Shown here piece by piece: positions 37,911 through 48,460 of a stretch of DNA of 64,000 nt. The position numbers and the translations under genes were made by a program. Origin of the DNA: Micromonospora halophytica (GTDB lineage: Bacteria; Actinomycetota; Actinomycetes; Mycobacteriales; Micromonosporaceae); contig NZ_FMDN01000001.1 in assembly GCF_900090245.1 (NCBI RefSeq), positions 346,241 to 410,240 on the forward strand. The letters are read 5' to 3'. Within the stretch, counting starts at the first letter, position 1; every line of letters begins with the position of its first letter. The notes beneath the pieces are model-generated. The model did no database searches. It was given only the letters and a program-made list of their open reading frames with translations, and was not told the origin of the DNA.

Positions 37911-38524
37911 CAGGACGCCACCCCCGCCCGCGACGCCAGCATGGCCGCCGGCGCGACGTCCTCGACCGGCAGGCCACGACGGGCCGCGACCTGCTCCGGG
38001 GACTCGAGCCCCTTCAGGGCCGCCACGGTGGCGTGCACGATGTTGATCGGGTTCGACGAGCCGAGGCTCTTGGAGAGCACGTCGTGGATACCCGCGCACT
38101 CCAGCACGGCACGGACCGGACCACCGGCGATGACACCCGTACCGGCCGAGGCCGGCTTGAGCAGCACCACACCGGCAGCGTCCTCGCCCTGCACCGGGTG
38201 CGGGATCGACTGACCGATCCGCGGCACCTTGAAGAAGTGCTTCTTGGCCTCCTCGACGCCCTTGGCGATCGCCGCGGGCACCTCCTTGGCCTTTCCGTAG
38301 CCCACGCCGACGGTGCCGTCGCCGTCGCCCACGATCACCAGGGCGGTGAAGCTGAAGCGACGACCACCCTTCACGACCTTGGCGACGCGGTTGATCGCGA
38401 CGACCCGCTCGAGGTGCGGGGTCTTCTCGACGGGCGCGTTTCCGCGGCCGCCCTCACGGCGGTTGTCGCGGCGACCACCCTCGTTGCCACCGGACCCGCC
38501 GCCACGGCGCTGTTGACCTGGCAT
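37910..38524 (-). CDS. rpsE: 30S ribosomal protein S5
   Basis: 204 residues. A glycine/arginine-rich N-terminal extension of about 35 residues ([20 protein letters not shown]) precedes the S5 double-stranded-RNA-binding and S5-fold domains ([36 protein letters not shown]). S5 shapes decoding accuracy and mRNA entry. The RG-rich extension is common in actinomycetes. It follows rplR by 33 bases. Confidence 0.97.
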   Translation of the reverse strand: MPGQQRRGGGSGGNEGGRRDNRREGGRGNAPVEKTPHLERVVAINRVAKVVKGGRRFSFTALVIVGDGDGTVGVGYGKAKEVPAAIAKGVEEAKKHFFKVPRIGQSIPHPVQGEDAAGVVLLKPASAGTGVIAGGPVRAVLECAGIHDVLSKSLGSSNPINIVHATVAALKGLESPEQVAARRGLPVEDVAPAAMLASRAGVAS

Positions 38525-38557
38525 CAGCAGCCTTCCTTCTCTCTCGTGACGGGGTTT

Positions 38558-38947
38558 CTAGAACTCGAGCCCGGCTTCGCGGGCGGCGTCGGCAAGCGCG
38601 GCAACCCGCCCCGCGTACCGGTTGCCACCACGGTCGAAGACGACCCTGGAGACGCCGGCCGCCTTGGCCCGCTCGGCGAGCAGGGTGCCGACCTTGCCGG
38701 CCAGGGCGCTCTTGTCGCCCTCCGCACCGCGCAGCGACGCGTCCAGGGTCGAGGCCGACGCCAGGGTGTGACCCTTGGTGTCGTCCACGATCTGGGCGAC
38801 GATGTGCCGCAGGGAACGGGTGACCACCAGGCGGGGCCGCTCGGCGGTGCCGCTGATGTTCTTGCGGACCCGGAAGTGCCGGCGCGCACGCCCGACGGCG
38901 CGCTTGGCGGCGACGCCGCGGCGGCGCTTGAGCAGCGTGGCGCTCAC
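38558..38947 (-). CDS. rplR: 50S ribosomal protein L18
   Basis: 129 residues: [40 protein letters not shown], and the 5S rRNA-binding end [20 protein letters not shown]. It joins L5 in docking 5S rRNA. The GTG at 38947 overlaps the rplF stop (GTGA). Confidence 0.97.
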   Translation of the reverse strand: MSATLLKRRRGVAAKRAVGRARRHFRVRKNISGTAERPRLVVTRSLRHIVAQIVDDTKGHTLASASTLDASLRGAEGDKSALAGKVGTLLAERAKAAGVSRVVFDRGGNRYAGRVAALADAAREAGLEF

Positions 38948-39486
38948 TTCTTACCTGCCTTTCCAGCCTTGCGGCGGATGACCTCGCCCTGGTACTTCAC
39001 GCCCTTGCCCTTGTAGGGCTCCGGCGGGCGGATCTTCCGGATGTTGGCGGCAACCTCGCCGACCTGCTGCTTGTCGATGCCGGCCACGTGGAACAGCGTC
39101 GGCTTCTCCACCGTGAAGGTGATGCCGTCCGGGGCCTGCACCAGCACCGGGTGCGAGAACCCGAGCGCGAACTCGAGGTCCTTGCCCTTGGCGGTGACAC
39201 GGTAACCGGTGCCGGCGATCTCCAGGCTCTTGCGGTAGCCCTCGGTCACTCCGACGATCATGTTGGCGACCAGGGTACGGCTCAGGCCGTGCAGCTCCTT
39301 GGCCTTGCGCTCGTCGTTGGGCCGGTTGACGTGCAGCTGGCCGTCCTCGGCCCGCTCCGCCGTGATCGGCTCGGCGAGCGTGTGCGACAGCTCGCCCTTC
39401 GGGCCCTTGACCTTGACGGTCTGGCCCTCGATCGTGATGTCGACGCCGGCCGGTACCGGGATCGACTTACGTCCAATACGCGACAT
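38944..39486 (-). CDS. rplF: 50S ribosomal protein L6
   Basis: 180 residues from the ATG at 39486: [20 protein letters not shown], then two repeated L6 folds and the rRNA-binding C-terminal [20 protein letters not shown]. It lies near the sarcin-ricin loop where elongation factors bind. It follows rpsH by 16 bases. Confidence 0.98.
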   Translation of the reverse strand: MSRIGRKSIPVPAGVDITIEGQTVKVKGPKGELSHTLAEPITAERAEDGQLHVNRPNDERKAKELHGLSRTLVANMIVGVTEGYRKSLEIAGTGYRVTAKGKDLEFALGFSHPVLVQAPDGITFTVEKPTLFHVAGIDKQQVGEVAANIRKIRPPEPYKGKGVKYQGEVIRRKAGKAGKK

Positions 39487-39502
39487 TTCTACCTGTCTCC
39501 CG

Positions 39503-39910
39503 TTACCAGACGAAGGCGAGGACTTCCCCGCCAACGCTCCGCTTGCGGGCCTGCCGGTCGGTGAGCAGCCCCTGGGACGTCGAAATGATCGCCACGCCCA
39601 GCCCGCCGAGCACCCGCGGGAGCCCGTCCGACTTGGCGTACACCCGGAGACCGGGCTTGGACACACGCTTGATGCCGGCCAGGCTGCGCTCGCGATTCTG
39701 GCCGTACTTCAGCTCGACGACCAGTCGCTTGCCGACGGCGCCCTCCTCGGGCTCCTCGACCGACCAGGTGGCGATGTAACCCTCGGTCTTCAGGACCTCG
39801 GCGATGTTCGCCTTGATCTTGGAGTAGGGCATCGTCACCCGGTCGTGGTACGCCTGGTTGGCGTTACGCAGACGCGTGAGCATGTCTGCGATCGGGTCGG
39901 TCATCGTCAT
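39503..39910 (-). CDS. rpsH: 30S ribosomal protein S8
   Basis: 135 residues: [37 protein letters not shown] and the conserved C-terminal part [20 protein letters not shown]. It binds helix 21 of 16S rRNA and in E. coli represses the spc operon. A GC hairpin (39939-39957) sits in the 96-base gap to rpsN upstream, a possible site of regulation. Confidence 0.98.
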   Translation of the reverse strand: MTMTDPIADMLTRLRNANQAYHDRVTMPYSKIKANIAEVLKTEGYIATWSVEEPEEGAVGKRLVVELKYGQNRERSLAGIKRVSKPGLRVYAKSDGLPRVLGGLGVAIISTSQGLLTDRQARKRSVGGEVLAFVW

Positions 39911-40006
39911 GAATTCGTCAACCTTTCTCGCCGGGGTTCCCCGGGCTGGGCCCGGGGCCTACGGCGAAGAGACAGTTCAGCTGACGCGCCGGAGCGCGCC
40001 GGGCTA

Positions 40007-40192
40007 TTACCAGGAAGCCTTGGACACGCCGGGCAGCTCACCGCGGTGGGCCATCTCCCGGATGCACACCCGGCAGAGACCGAACTTGCGGTAGACCGCC
40101 TTCGGACGCCCGCACCGCTGGCAGCGGGTGTACGCGCGAACCGAGAACTTCGGCTTCGCGGCCGCCTTGAGGATCAGCGCCTTCTTGGCCAT
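40007..40192 (-). CDS. rpsN: 30S ribosomal protein S14, type Z (zinc form)
   Basis: 61 residues, the short C+ form: [20 protein letters not shown], then the zinc ribbon [20 protein letters not shown]. It starts four bases after the rplE stop. Many actinomycetes carry a second, zinc-free S14 elsewhere under zinc control; that copy is not in this window. Confidence 0.98.
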   Translation of the reverse strand: MAKKALILKAAAKPKFSVRAYTRCQRCGRPKAVYRKFGLCRVCIREMAHRGELPGVSKASW

Positions 40193-40196
40193 TCGC

Positions 40197-40766
40197 TCAG
40201 TTCTCCTTGAACGGGAAGCCCAGGAGCTTGAGCAGCGCCCGGCCCTCGTCGTCGGTCGTGGCGGTCGTGACCACCGTGATGTCCATGCCCCGCTGGCGAT
40301 CGATCTTGTCCTGGTCGATCTCGTGGAACACCGACTGCTCGGTCAGACCGAACGTGTAGTTGCCGTGCCCGTCGAGCTTGCGCCCGTCCAGGCCGCGGAA
40401 GTCGCGGATACGCGGCAGCGCGATCGACAGCAGCCGGTCCAGGAACTCCCACATCCGGTCGCCGCGGAGGGTGACCTTCGCGCCGATCGGCATGCCCTCA
40501 CGCAGCTTGAACTGCGCGATCGACTTGGTCGCGCGCCGCACCTGCGGCTTCTGGCCGGTGATGGTGGCCAGATCGCGGACCGCGCCGTCGATCAGCTTGG
40601 CGTCGCGAGCGGCCTCGCCGACACCCATGTTGACGACGATCTTGACCAGCCGCGGAACCTGCATGGGGTTCGCGAAGCTGTGCTGCTTCTGCAGCTCGGC
40701 CACGATCTCGTTACGGTACCGCTCCTTGAGGCGCGGCATGGTCTTGGTTTCGGTAGCCGTGGTCAT
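40197..40766 (-). CDS. rplE: 50S ribosomal protein L5
   Basis: 189 residues from the ATG at 40766 ([20 protein letters not shown]), which overlaps the rplX stop by one base (TGATG) and has AAGGA six bases upstream. A GTG one codon earlier is the alternative. Core marks are [20 protein letters not shown] and [19 protein letters not shown]. It binds 5S rRNA and contacts S13 across the subunit interface. Confidence 0.97.
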   Translation of the reverse strand: MTTATETKTMPRLKERYRNEIVAELQKQHSFANPMQVPRLVKIVVNMGVGEAARDAKLIDGAVRDLATITGQKPQVRRATKSIAQFKLREGMPIGAKVTLRGDRMWEFLDRLLSIALPRIRDFRGLDGRKLDGHGNYTFGLTEQSVFHEIDQDKIDRQRGMDITVVTTATTDDEGRALLKLLGFPFKEN

Positions 40767-41086
40767 CACAGGTCCTTACCGGTGCTACGCGCGATGCGGA
40801 CCTTCTGGCCGTTGTCGTCGATCCGGTAACCGACGCGGGTCGGCTTCCCGTCGGAGTCCAGGACCATCACGTTCGAGACGTGGATCGGGGCCTCCTGGGT
40901 GACGATGCCACCGGTCTTGGCGCCACGCTGGGTGGTGCTGATGCGGGTGTGCTTCTTGACCCGGTTCACGCCCTCGACCAGGACCTTGTCCTGCCGCGGG
41001 TAGGCCGCGATGACCTTGCCCTTGGCACCCTTGTCCTTGCCGGCGATGACGACGACCGTGTCGCCCTTCTTGACCTTCACGGTCAC
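40766..41086 (-). CDS. rplX: 50S ribosomal protein L24
   Basis: 106 residues with the KOW fold at the N-terminus ([20 protein letters not shown]) and [20 protein letters not shown]. It starts 50S assembly near the exit tunnel. The GTG at 41086 overlaps the rplN stop (GTGA). Confidence 0.97.
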   Translation of the reverse strand: MTVKVKKGDTVVVIAGKDKGAKGKVIAAYPRQDKVLVEGVNRVKKHTRISTTQRGAKTGGIVTQEAPIHVSNVMVLDSDGKPTRVGYRIDDNGQKVRIARSTGKDL

Positions 41087-41451
41087 AACACCTCCGGCGC
41101 GAGGGAAATGATCTTCATGAACCGCTTGTCCCGCAGCTCACGACCAACCGGGCCGAAGATACGGGTACCACGCGGGTCCCCACCGTCCTTGATGATGACG
41201 GCGGCGTTCTCGTCGAAGCGGATGTACGAGCCGTCCGGCCGCCGCTTCTCCTTGGCGGTGCGGACGACGACGGCCTTGACGACGTCGCCCTTCTTCACAC
41301 CAGCGCCCGGGATCGCGTCCTTGACCGTGGCCACGATGACGTCGCCGATGCTCGCGTAGCGCCGACCGGAGCCACCGAGAACCCGGATGCACAGGATCTC
41401 CCGGGCACCCGTGTTGTCGGCGACGCGCAGTCGCGACTCCTGCTGAATCAC
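41083..41451 (-). CDS. rplN: 50S ribosomal protein L14
   Basis: 122 residues, highly conserved: [40 protein letters not shown], and [20 protein letters not shown]. It lies at the subunit interface and is the anti-association factor docking site. A hairpin fills the 98-base gap to rpsQ upstream. Confidence 0.98.
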   Translation of the reverse strand: MIQQESRLRVADNTGAREILCIRVLGGSGRRYASIGDVIVATVKDAIPGAGVKKGDVVKAVVVRTAKEKRRPDGSYIRFDENAAVIIKDGGDPRGTRIFGPVGRELRDKRFMKIISLAPEVL

Positions 41452-41475
41452 GTCTATCTCCTATGTCTGCCGGTT

Positions 41476-41501
41476 CTCCGGCCGCCCGGGGGCGGCCGGA
41501 G
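41476..41501 (-). terminator. Intercistronic hairpin between rpsQ and rplN
   Basis: An 11-bp perfect stem (41476-41486 and 41491-41501) with a CGGG loop. A GGTTC/GAACC pair outside it (41472-41476 and 41509-41513, sharing one base) could form an alternative outer stem. It divides the S10 part from the spc part of the cluster and may be the boundary attenuator between the two operons. Confidence 0.6.
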
Positions 41502-41549
41502 CCTGGCGGAACCTGCGCCCGACCGATGCCGGCCGAGCTCGAGCCTTCG

Positions 41550-41825
41550 CTACTTGGCCTTCTCGAGGATCTCCACGAGCCGCCACCGCTTGGTGGCGGA
41601 GAGCGGCCGGGTCTCCATGATCAGGACCCGGTCGCCGATGCCGGCCGAGTTCTGCTCGTCGTGCACCTTCAGCTTGCTGGTACGGCGCATGATCTTGCCG
41701 TACAGCGCGTGCTTGACCCGGTCCTCGACCTCGACCACGACGGTCTTTTCCATCTTGTCGCTGACCACGAGGCCTTCACGCACCTTACGGGGGGCCCGCG
41801 CGGTGGCGGTGGTGTTCTCGCTCAT
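41550..41825 (-). CDS. rpsQ: 30S ribosomal protein S17
   Basis: 91 residues. OB fold with [20 protein letters not shown] and [20 protein letters not shown], after a short N-terminal extension. Its ATG overlaps the rpmC stop (ATGA at 41822-41825). It is the last gene of the S10 operon. Confidence 0.97.
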   Translation of the reverse strand: MSENTTATARAPRKVREGLVVSDKMEKTVVVEVEDRVKHALYGKIMRRTSKLKVHDEQNSAGIGDRVLIMETRPLSATKRWRLVEILEKAK

Positions 41826-42058
41826 GATGCAGTCACCTCAGTCGGCGCGGCCGAGAGACCCAGCTCGCGCTCACGCATGATCGTGTAGATCCGGGCGATC
41901 TCCCGACGGATGACCTGCAGCCGCCGGTTGTTGTCCAGCTGACCGGTCGCGGCCTGCACGCGGAGGTTGAACAGCTCCGCCTTGGCCTCGCGCAGCTTCG
42001 TGACCAGCTCCTCCTCGGAGAGCTCACGCAGCTCGGAAGGCTTGACGCCCGCTGCCAT
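41822..42058 (-). CDS. rpmC: 50S ribosomal protein L29
   Basis: 78 residues, two helices: [20 protein letters not shown] and [20 protein letters not shown]. It lines the tunnel exit and forms part of the trigger-factor and SRP dock with L23. The start shares a base with the rplP stop. Confidence 0.97.
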   Translation of the reverse strand: MAAGVKPSELRELSEEELVTKLREAKAELFNLRVQAATGQLDNNRRLQVIRREIARIYTIMRERELGLSAAPTEVTAS

Positions 42059-42483
42059 CAGGATTCACCCACTTCGCGCGTAACAATGCGGCACTTCATC
42101 GGGAGCTTGTGGATCGCGCGACGCATCGCCTCTCGCGCGATCTGCTCGTTGGGGAAGGACATCTCGAAGAGAACCCGCCCCGGCTTGACGTTCGCGACCC
42201 ACCACTCGGGCGAGCCCTTACCGGAACCCATCCGGGTCTCGGCCGGCTTCTTGGTCAGGGCCTGGTCCGGGAAGACCGTGATCCAGACCTTGCCGCCACG
42301 CTTGATGTGACGGGTCATCGCGATACGCGCCGACTCGATCTGGCGGTTGGTCACGTACGCCGGCTCGAGAGCCTGGATCCCGAACTCGCCGAACACCACC
42401 CGGTTACCACCCTTGGACGCGCCGTGGCGGTCCGGGTGGTGCGGCTTGCGGAAGCCCTTCGGGGGCTTGCGCGGCATCAGCAT
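42058..42483 (-). CDS. rplP: 50S ribosomal protein L16
   Basis: 141 residues: [40 protein letters not shown], and [20 protein letters not shown]. The loop near the A site and peptidyl-transferase centre is complete. It starts three bases after the rpsC stop, so it is co-translated. Confidence 0.98.
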   Translation of the reverse strand: MLMPRKPPKGFRKPHHPDRHGASKGGNRVVFGEFGIQALEPAYVTNRQIESARIAMTRHIKRGGKVWITVFPDQALTKKPAETRMGSGKGSPEWWVANVKPGRVLFEMSFPNEQIAREAMRRAIHKLPMKCRIVTREVGES

Positions 42484-42486
42484 CTG

Positions 42487-43347
42487 TCAGCCCTCCTGCT
42501 GCGTTTCTGCCGCGGCGGCGACGGCGGAAGCGTCCACCGGCTCGCCACTCGGCGTCTCGGCCTGCTGCGCGATGGTGGTCGCGGCAGCACGGCCGGCCTC
42601 GGTGCCACCGGCGGTCGTGCCGGACGAACCCGACCGGCCGCGGCGCGGCCGCTCGGGGCGGTCACCGCGGTCGCGGCGCGGGCCGCGCGACGGCGCCGCC
42701 TCGGCCGGAGCCTCCCGGCCCGGGACGGCGTCGCCCTTGTAGATCCAGACCTTCACGCCGATCCGGCCGAAGGTGGTACGGGCCTCGAAGAAGCCGTACT
42801 CGATGTTGGCCCGCAGCGTGTGCAGCGGGACCCGACCCTCGCGGTAGAACTCGGTCCGGCTCATCTCGGCGCCACCGAGACGACCCGAGACCTGGACCCG
42901 GATGCCCTTGCAGACCGGGTTCTTCATCGCCGACTGCATGGCCTTGCGCATCGCCCGACGGAAGCTGACCCGGCTGGACAGCTGCTCGGCGACGCCCTGG
43001 GCGACGAGCTGCGCGTCCGACTCGGGGTTCTTCACCTCGATGATGTTGAGCTGCACCTGCTTGCCGGTGAGCTTCTCCAGCTCGCCGCGGATCCGGTCGG
43101 CCTCCGCACCCTTCCGGCCGATGACGATGCCCGGCCGGGCGGTGTGGATGTCCACGCGGACCCGGTCCCGGGTGCGCTCGATGTCGACCTTGGAAATGCC
43201 GGCACGCTCCAGGCCCTTGGACATCATCCGGCGGATCTTGACGTCCTCGCCGATGTAGTCCTTGTAGAGCTTGTCCGCGAACCAGCGGGACTTCCAGTCG
43301 GTCGAGATGCCGAGCCGGAATCCAGTGGGGTGAACCTTCTGACCCAT
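42487..43347 (-). CDS. rpsC: 30S ribosomal protein S3
   Basis: 286 residues. The KH domain ([20 protein letters not shown]) and C-terminal domain ([19 protein letters not shown], then [20 protein letters not shown]) are normal. About 65 extra C-terminal residues rich in Arg, Gly, Ala and Thr are typical of actinomycetes. S3 forms part of the mRNA entry helicase site. Its start shares a base with the rplV stop. Confidence 0.98.
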   Translation of the reverse strand: MGQKVHPTGFRLGISTDWKSRWFADKLYKDYIGEDVKIRRMMSKGLERAGISKVDIERTRDRVRVDIHTARPGIVIGRKGAEADRIRGELEKLTGKQVQLNIIEVKNPESDAQLVAQGVAEQLSSRVSFRRAMRKAMQSAMKNPVCKGIRVQVSGRLGGAEMSRTEFYREGRVPLHTLRANIEYGFFEARTTFGRIGVKVWIYKGDAVPGREAPAEAAPSRGPRRDRGDRPERPRRGRSGSSGTTAGGTEAGRAAATTIAQQAETPSGEPVDASAVAAAAETQQEG

Positions 43348-43793
43348 TACTCGGCACCCTCCGTCGTGCTCTGCCCCTCGGCGGCCTCGGCCTGCGCGGC
43401 CTTCTTCGCCGACTTCTTCGGCGCGGCCGGCGCAACCGCCTCGACCACCATGGTGATGTGGCAGGTGCGCTTGCGGATCCGGAACGCCCGGCCCTGCGCC
43501 CGCGGCCGGAACCGCTTCATCGTCGGGCCCTCGTCGACGAACGCCTCGCTGACGAGCAGCGCATCGGGGTCCAGCCGCTCGTTGTTCTCCGCGTTGGCGA
43601 TCGCGCTCGCGAGCACCTTGTACACCTGCTCGCTCGCAGCCTGCGGCGCGAACTGCAGCACCGTGAGCGCCTCCTTCGCGGGCAGGCCGCGGACGAGGTT
43701 GACCACCCGGCGCGCCTTCATCGGCGAGATGCGCACGTGCCGCGCAACCGCCCGCGCGCCCGGAAGCACCGGAGCGTCGCCCTTTCCTGGCAT
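43347..43793 (-). CDS. rplV: 50S ribosomal protein L22
   Basis: 148 residues: [40 protein letters not shown], then the tunnel-lining loop ending [20 protein letters not shown]. No insertion or deletion is seen in the loop where macrolide-resistance changes occur. A 30-residue Ala/Lys/Glu tail follows. Confidence 0.97.
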   Translation of the reverse strand: MPGKGDAPVLPGARAVARHVRISPMKARRVVNLVRGLPAKEALTVLQFAPQAASEQVYKVLASAIANAENNERLDPDALLVSEAFVDEGPTMKRFRPRAQGRAFRIRKRTCHITMVVEAVAPAAPKKSAKKAAQAEAAEGQSTTEGAE

Positions 43794-43833
43794 CGCTGTA
43801 ACCCCTTGTTCCTCTATCCGTATGCCCGCGGCG

Positions 43834-44115
43834 TCAGCGCCGGCGGCTCTTCCGGTCGTCCTTCTCGTGACCCTTGAACGTGCGGGTCAGCGCGAACTCG
43901 CCGAGCTTGTGCCCGACCATGGCCTCGGTCACGAACACCGGGACGTGCTTGCGTCCGTCGTGCACGGCGATCGTGTGCCCCAGCATCTCGGGGATGATCG
44001 TCGAGCGCCGCGACCAGGTCTTGATGACGTTCTTCGAGCCCTTCTCGTTCTGCGTCTCCACCTTCTTGAGCAGGTGGTCGTCGACGAACGGGCCCTTCTT
44101 CAGGCTGCGAGGCAT
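43834..44115 (-). CDS. rpsS: 30S ribosomal protein S19
   Basis: 93 residues: [40 protein letters not shown], and [20 protein letters not shown]. It forms a complex with S13 in the 30S head. It lies between rplB and rplV with short gaps of 12 and 40 bases. Confidence 0.98.
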   Translation of the reverse strand: MPRSLKKGPFVDDHLLKKVETQNEKGSKNVIKTWSRRSTIIPEMLGHTIAVHDGRKHVPVFVTEAMVGHKLGEFALTRTFKGHEKDDRKSRRR

Positions 44116-44127
44116 GCTCTATCTCCC

Positions 44128-44967
44128 TCAGCCGCGCTTACGCGTGGCGTAGCGGCGGCGGACGATCAGCCGGTCGCTCGGCTGGCCCTTACGACGGGTG
44201 CGGCCCTCGGGCTTACCCTGCGGGTTGACCGGGTGGCGACCACCGGAGGTCTTACCCTCACCACCACCGTGCGGGTGGTCGACCGGGTTCATCGCGACAC
44301 CACGGACGGTCGGGCGCTTGCCCTTCCACCGCATCCGGCCGGCCTTACCCCAGTTGATGTTCGACTGGTCGGCGTTGCCGATCTCGCCGATGCTGGCGCG
44401 GCAGCGCACGTCGACCCGCCGGATCTCGCCGGACGGCATGCGGAGCGTCGCGTACGCGCCCTCACGGCCGAGCAGCTGGATGCCGACGCCGGCCGAACGG
44501 GCCAGCTTGGCGCCACCGCCCGGACGAAGCTCCACGTTGTGGATCGTCGTACCGACCGGGATGTTGCGCAGCGGCAGGTTGTTGCCCGGCTTGATGTCCG
44601 CGCTCGGGCCCGACTCGACCCGGTCACCCTGCTTCAGGTCCTTCGGCGCGATGATGTAGCGCTTCTCGCCGTCGGCGTAGTGCAGCAGCGCGATGCGCGC
44701 GGTGCGGTTCGGGTCGTACTCGATGTGGGCGACCTTCGCCGGCACGCCGTCCTTGTCGACCCGCTTGAAGTCGATCAGACGGTACTGGCGCTTGTGACCG
44801 CCACCGTGGTGCCGCGTGGTGATCCGACCGTGGGCGTTGCGACCGCCCTTCTTCGGCAGCGGAGCCAGCAGCGACTTCTCCGGCGTCGACCGGGTGATCT
44901 CGGCGAAGTCGGCGACGCTGGAGCCACGCCGGCCCGGCGTCGTCGGCTTGTACTTACGGATAGCCAT
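44128..44967 (-). CDS. rplB: 50S ribosomal protein L2
   Basis: 279 residues: [40 protein letters not shown], and the conserved C-terminal loop [20 protein letters not shown] with the histidine near the peptidyl-transferase centre. It is required for subunit joining. It follows rplW by 12 bases. Confidence 0.98.
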   Translation of the reverse strand: MAIRKYKPTTPGRRGSSVADFAEITRSTPEKSLLAPLPKKGGRNAHGRITTRHHGGGHKRQYRLIDFKRVDKDGVPAKVAHIEYDPNRTARIALLHYADGEKRYIIAPKDLKQGDRVESGPSADIKPGNNLPLRNIPVGTTIHNVELRPGGGAKLARSAGVGIQLLGREGAYATLRMPSGEIRRVDVRCRASIGEIGNADQSNINWGKAGRMRWKGKRPTVRGVAMNPVDHPHGGGEGKTSGGRHPVNPQGKPEGRTRRKGQPSDRLIVRRRYATRKRG

Positions 44968-44979
44968 TGTCTACACCCC

Positions 44980-45282
44980 TCAGCTGACCGGGCCGCCGAA
45001 GGCCTCGATACGGTCACCGTCAGCCAGCTTCACCATCGCCCGCTTGGTGGCCTTGCGCTGGCCGAACCCGGTACGGGTCCGCTTGCGCTTGCCCTCGCGG
45101 TTGAGCGTGTTGACCGTCAGGACGCGGACGTTGAAGATCTGCTGGATAGCGATCTTGATCTCGGTCTTGTTGGCGTCCGGGTGCACCAGGAAGGTGTACC
45201 AGTTCCGGTTCAGCTCGCTGTAGCTCTTCTCCGAGACGACCGGCGCGACGATGATGTCCCGCGGGTCGGCGATCGTGCTCAC
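44980..45282 (-). CDS. rplW: 50S ribosomal protein L23
   Basis: 100 residues: [40 protein letters not shown], and [20 protein letters not shown]. It sits at the tunnel exit and is the docking site of trigger factor. The start overlaps the rplD stop by four bases. Confidence 0.98.
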   Translation of the reverse strand: MSTIADPRDIIVAPVVSEKSYSELNRNWYTFLVHPDANKTEIKIAIQQIFNVRVLTVNTLNREGKRKRTRTGFGQRKATKRAMVKLADGDRIEAFGGPVS

Positions 45283-45929
45283 TTGCCACCCTCCTCGGTG
45301 GTCTCGGCGGGAACGCCCAGGAACTCGTCCAGGGCCTCCTTGGTGAAGACCACGTCGTCGGCCACCAGCACGTCGTACGTGTTGAGCTGGCCGGCCTCGA
45401 TCAGGTGCACCCGCGGCTCGTTGCGCAGCGACACCCAGTTCAGCTCGTCCGTGCTGCTCAGCACGACGAGGACCCGACGGGCCTCGGTCAGCTTGGCCAG
45501 CGTGGCCAGAGCGGCCTTGGTCGACGGCTTCTCGCCCGAGACGAACGCCTCGACGACGTGCACCTGGCCGGCGCGGGCCCGGTCGGAGAGGGCGCCACGC
45601 AGGGCGGCGGCCTTCATCTTCTTCGGGGTCCGCTGGCTGTAGTCGCGCGGGACCGGGCCGTGCACCACGCCACCGCCGGCGAACTGCGGCGCGCGGATCG
45701 AGCCCTGCCGGGCACGACCGGTGCCCTTCTGCTTGTACGGCTTCTTGCCGCCACCGGCGACCTCGCCGCGGGTCTTGACCTTGTGCGTGCCCTGGCGGGC
45801 GGCGGCGAGCTGGGCCACCACGACCTGGTGCATCAGCGCGATGTTGGCCTGGACGTCGAAGATGTCGGCCGGCAGCTCGACGGAGCCGCTCTTGGCGCCT
45901 TCGACGTTGAGGACGTCAACGGTGGTCAC
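45279..45929 (-). CDS. rplD: 50S ribosomal protein L4
   Basis: 216 residues from the GTG at 45929, which overlaps the rplC stop (GTGA at 45926-45929). The tunnel loop reads [20 protein letters not shown] and [20 protein letters not shown], intact. In E. coli L4 represses the S10 operon; whether that holds here is unknown. Confidence 0.97.
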   Translation of the reverse strand: MTTVDVLNVEGAKSGSVELPADIFDVQANIALMHQVVVAQLAAARQGTHKVKTRGEVAGGGKKPYKQKGTGRARQGSIRAPQFAGGGVVHGPVPRDYSQRTPKKMKAAALRGALSDRARAGQVHVVEAFVSGEKPSTKAALATLAKLTEARRVLVVLSSTDELNWVSLRNEPRVHLIEAGQLNTYDVLVADDVVFTKEALDEFLGVPAETTEEGGK

Positions 45930-46591
45930 TTGGCCGCACCGCCCTTCTTCACCTTGGTCTTGGCCGCGGTACGGACCAGGACCAGCGCGCCCTTGGGGCC
46001 GGGGATGGCGCCACGGACGAGCAGGAGGTTGTTCTCGGTGTCGATCGCCTGGACGGTCAGGTTCTGGACGGTGTAGCGCACGCCACCCATCCGACCGGCC
46101 ATCCGGGTGCCCTTGAAGACGCGACCCGGGGTGGCGCACGCGCCGATGGAGCCCGGCGAGCGGTGCTTGCGCTCCACACCGTGGCTGGCGCGCAGACCGT
46201 GGAAGCCGTGCCGCTTCATCGGGCCGGCGTAGCCCTTGCCCTTGGTCTTTCCGGTGACGTCGATGACGACGCCGGCCGGGAACTCCTCGACCGTGACCTC
46301 CTGGCCCAGCGAGTAGTCCGCGGCGTCGACGGTGCGCAGCTCGACGATGTGCCGGCGCGGCGCGACGTCCGCCTTCGCGTAGTGCCCGCTGATCGGCTTC
46401 TTGACCTTGCGCGGGTCGATCGTGCCGTAGGCGAGCTGGATCGCGGAGTAACCGTCCTTCTCGGCGCTACGAACCTGACTGACGACGCACGGGCCGGCCT
46501 GAACCACGGTCACCGGGACAACGCGGTTGTTGTCCCAGACCTGGGTCATGCCGAGCTTTGCGCCCAGGATCCCCTTGACTTGCCTGTCCAT
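45926..46591 (-). CDS. rplC: 50S ribosomal protein L3
   Basis: 221 residues: [40 protein letters not shown], then [20 protein letters not shown]. The long extension toward the peptidyl-transferase centre is complete. It starts 11 bases after the rpsJ stop. Confidence 0.98.
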   Translation of the reverse strand: MDRQVKGILGAKLGMTQVWDNNRVVPVTVVQAGPCVVSQVRSAEKDGYSAIQLAYGTIDPRKVKKPISGHYAKADVAPRRHIVELRTVDAADYSLGQEVTVEEFPAGVVIDVTGKTKGKGYAGPMKRHGFHGLRASHGVERKHRSPGSIGACATPGRVFKGTRMAGRMGGVRYTVQNLTVQAIDTENNLLLVRGAIPGPKGALVLVRTAAKTKVKKGGAAK

Positions 46592-46602
46592 TTGTCCGGT
46601 CC

Positions 46603-46911
46603 CTACAGCTTGATCTCGATGTCGACGCCAGCCGGCAGGTCGAGGCGCATGAGCGAGTCGACCGTCTTCGGGGTCGGGTCGATGATGTCGATCAGCCGCT
46701 TGTGCGTGCGCATCTCGAAGTGCTCGCGCGAGTCCTTGTACTTGTGCGGCGAGCGGATAACGCAGAAACGGTTGATCTCCGTGGGCAGCGGCACCGGGCC
46801 TGCGACCTGCGCCCCGGTACGCGTCACCGTCTCGACGATCTTCCGAGCCGAGGAGTCGACGACCTCGTGGTCATAGGCCTTGAGCCGGATGCGGATCTTC
46901 TGTCCCGCCAT
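46603..46911 (-). CDS. rpsJ: 30S ribosomal protein S10
   Basis: 102 residues from the ATG at 46911: [40 protein letters not shown], and [20 protein letters not shown]. It also serves as NusE in antitermination. It opens the S10 operon. The 355-base gap to tuf carries a promoter candidate, the shared leader motif and the tuf terminator. Confidence 0.98.
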
Positions 46912-46989
46912 GGTGGCTTCTGTTCCTTCTCTCGATGCCGCTGTGTTGCGGGCACCTGTACCGGCTGGCACAGGCCCACTTCGCCGACC

Positions 46990-47009
46990 CCCGCGGTCGG
47001 GCGTGTCGC
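46990..47009 (-). promoter_or_regulatory. Leader motif shared by the rpsJ and rpsL operons (rpsJ copy)
   Basis: On the minus strand the 20-nt GCGACACGCCCGACCGCGGG occurs 79-98 bases upstream of the rpsJ start. The identical 20 bases are found upstream of rpsL at 51816-51835 in the same orientation to the gene. Here it can fold as GGGCGCGACACGCCC followed by a second stem with CCGAC and GTCGG. It is probably in the 5' untranslated RNA. Confidence 0.6.
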
Positions 47010-47044
47010 GCCCTCGGACCAGGCTCCGCCCCGGGACTCCGGAG

Positions 47045-47072
47045 CGATTGTCCTGACCACGCGGTGGGTCAA
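47045..47072 (-). promoter_or_regulatory. Candidate rpsJ operon promoter
   Basis: Minus strand: TTGACC at 47072-47067, a 16-bp spacer and a poor -10 box CAATCG at 47050-47045. The RNA would start near 47038, upstream of the shared leader motif, with a leader of about 125 nt. Confidence 0.4.
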
Positions 47073-47109
47073 GGCGCCGATCGCATCACAGCGATCTGGA
47101 CGCCGTGCG

Positions 47110-47144
47110 AGGGTGGTTGATCACCAGGGGTGATCAACCACCCT
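47110..47144 (-). terminator. Terminator after tuf
   Basis: Perfect 16-bp inverted repeat (47110-47125 and 47129-47144) with a 3-nt loop, about 120 bases after the tuf stop and 40 bases before the rpsJ promoter candidate. No T-tract. Confidence 0.85.
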
Positions 47145-47266
47145 ACGCGCGACTGTTGGTCTTCCCGGAGGTCCAGCTTTCACCGGACGCGGGCGACTAA
47201 CCGTCGTTACGCAACCTGACTAGTATGCCGCACGACCGGCGGCGACGCTAATCGGGGTTACCCAGC

Positions 47267-48460
47267 TCACTTGACGATCTTGGTGACGCGACCAGCGCCG
47301 ACCGTACGACCACCCTCGCGGATCGCGAACTTGAGGTTCTCCTCCATGGCGATCGGCTGGATCAGCTTCACGCTCATGGTGGTGTTGTCGCCCGGCATGA
47401 CCATCTCGGTGCCCTCGGGCAGCGTGACGACGCCGGTGACGTCCGTGGTCCGGAAGTAGAACTGCGGACGGTAGTTCTGGAAGAACGGGGTGTGCCGGCC
47501 GCCCTCCTCCTTGGAGAGGATGTAGACCGTGGCCTCGAACTCCGTGTGCGGGGTCGTGGTGCCCGGCTTGATGACGACCATGCCGCGCTCGACGTCCTCG
47601 CGCTTGATGCCGCGCAGCAGCAGACCGACGTTCTCACCCGCGCGGGCCTCGTCGAGCAGCTTGCGGAACATCTCGATGCCGGTGCAGGTGGTCTTCATCG
47701 ACTTCTCGCGAATGCCGACGATCTCCACCTCCTCGTTCGGCTTGAGGATGCCGCGCTCGGCGCGACCGGTGACGACGGTGCCACGACCGGTGATCGTGAA
47801 GACGTCCTCGATCGGCATGAGGAACGGCTTCTCGGTCTCACGCTCCGGCTGCGGGATCGCGGTGTCGACAGCGTTCATGAGCTCCATCAGGCGCCCGGTC
47901 CACTCCGGGTCGCCCTCCAGGGCCTTGAGCGCCGAGACCCGGACGACCGGCAGGTCGTCACCCGGGTACTCCTGCGAGGAGAGCAGCTCGCGGACCTCGA
48001 GCTCGACGAGCTCCAGGAGCTCCTCGTCGTCGACCATGTCGCTCTTGTTGAGCGCCACGACGATGTACGGCACACCGACCTGACGGGCCAGCAGCACGTG
48101 CTCGCGGGTCTGCGGCATCGGGCCGTCGGTCGCCGCCACCACCAGGATCGCGCCGTCCATCTGCGCGGCACCGGTGATCATGTTCTTGATGTAGTCGGCG
48201 TGACCGGGGCAGTCGACGTGCGCGTAGTGACGCGCCTCGGTCTGGTACTCGACGTGCGCGATGGAGATCGTGATGCCGCGGGCCTTCTCCTCCGGCGCCT
48301 TGTCGATCTCGTCGAACGGCGTGTACGGGTTGAGGTCCGGGAACTGGTCGTGCAGGACCTTGGTGATGGCCGCCGTCAGCGTCGTCTTACCGTGGTCGAT
48401 GTGACCAATGGTGCCGATGTTGACGTGCGGCTTAGTCCGCTCGAACTTCGCCTTCGCCAC
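47267..48460 (-). CDS. tuf: Elongation factor Tu
   Basis: Delivers aminoacyl-tRNA to the ribosome. 397 residues. GTPase motifs [17 protein letters not shown] and NKSD are complete. Sites linked to kirromycin and GE2270 resistance in E. coli (Gly257, Gly275, Gly316, Gln329 and Ala375 equivalents in CTGIEM, NVGLLL, KEEGG, PQFYF and KFAIREGG) are unchanged, so no resistance is suggested. The GTG at 48460 follows AGGAGG six bases upstream. It lies 219 bases after fusA. Confidence 0.99.
   Translation of the reverse strand: MAKAKFERTKPHVNIGTIGHIDHGKTTLTAAITKVLHDQFPDLNPYTPFDEIDKAPEEKARGITISIAHVEYQTEARHYAHVDCPGHADYIKNMITGAAQMDGAILVVAATDGPMPQTREHVLLARQVGVPYIVVALNKSDMVDDEELLELVELEVRELLSSQEYPGDDLPVVRVSALKALEGDPEWTGRLMELMNAVDTAIPQPERETEKPFLMPIEDVFTITGRGTVVTGRAERGILKPNEEVEIVGIREKSMKTTCTGIEMFRKLLDEARAGENVGLLLRGIKREDVERGMVVIKPGTTTPHTEFEATVYILSKEEGGRHTPFFQNYRPQFYFRTTDVTGVVTLPEGTEMVMPGDNTTMSVKLIQPIAMEENLKFAIREGGRTVGAGRVTKIVK

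Noticed and set aside
42109..45642. A 1177-codon plus-strand frame across the S10 operon
   Set aside because: Runs antisense to nine ribosomal protein genes with no start context.
47267..48460. Possible elfamycin-resistant EF-Tu
   Set aside because: Residues equivalent to E. coli Gly257, Gly275, Gly316, Gln329 and Ala375 are unchanged. The LLARQ variation near position 122 is common in actinobacteria.
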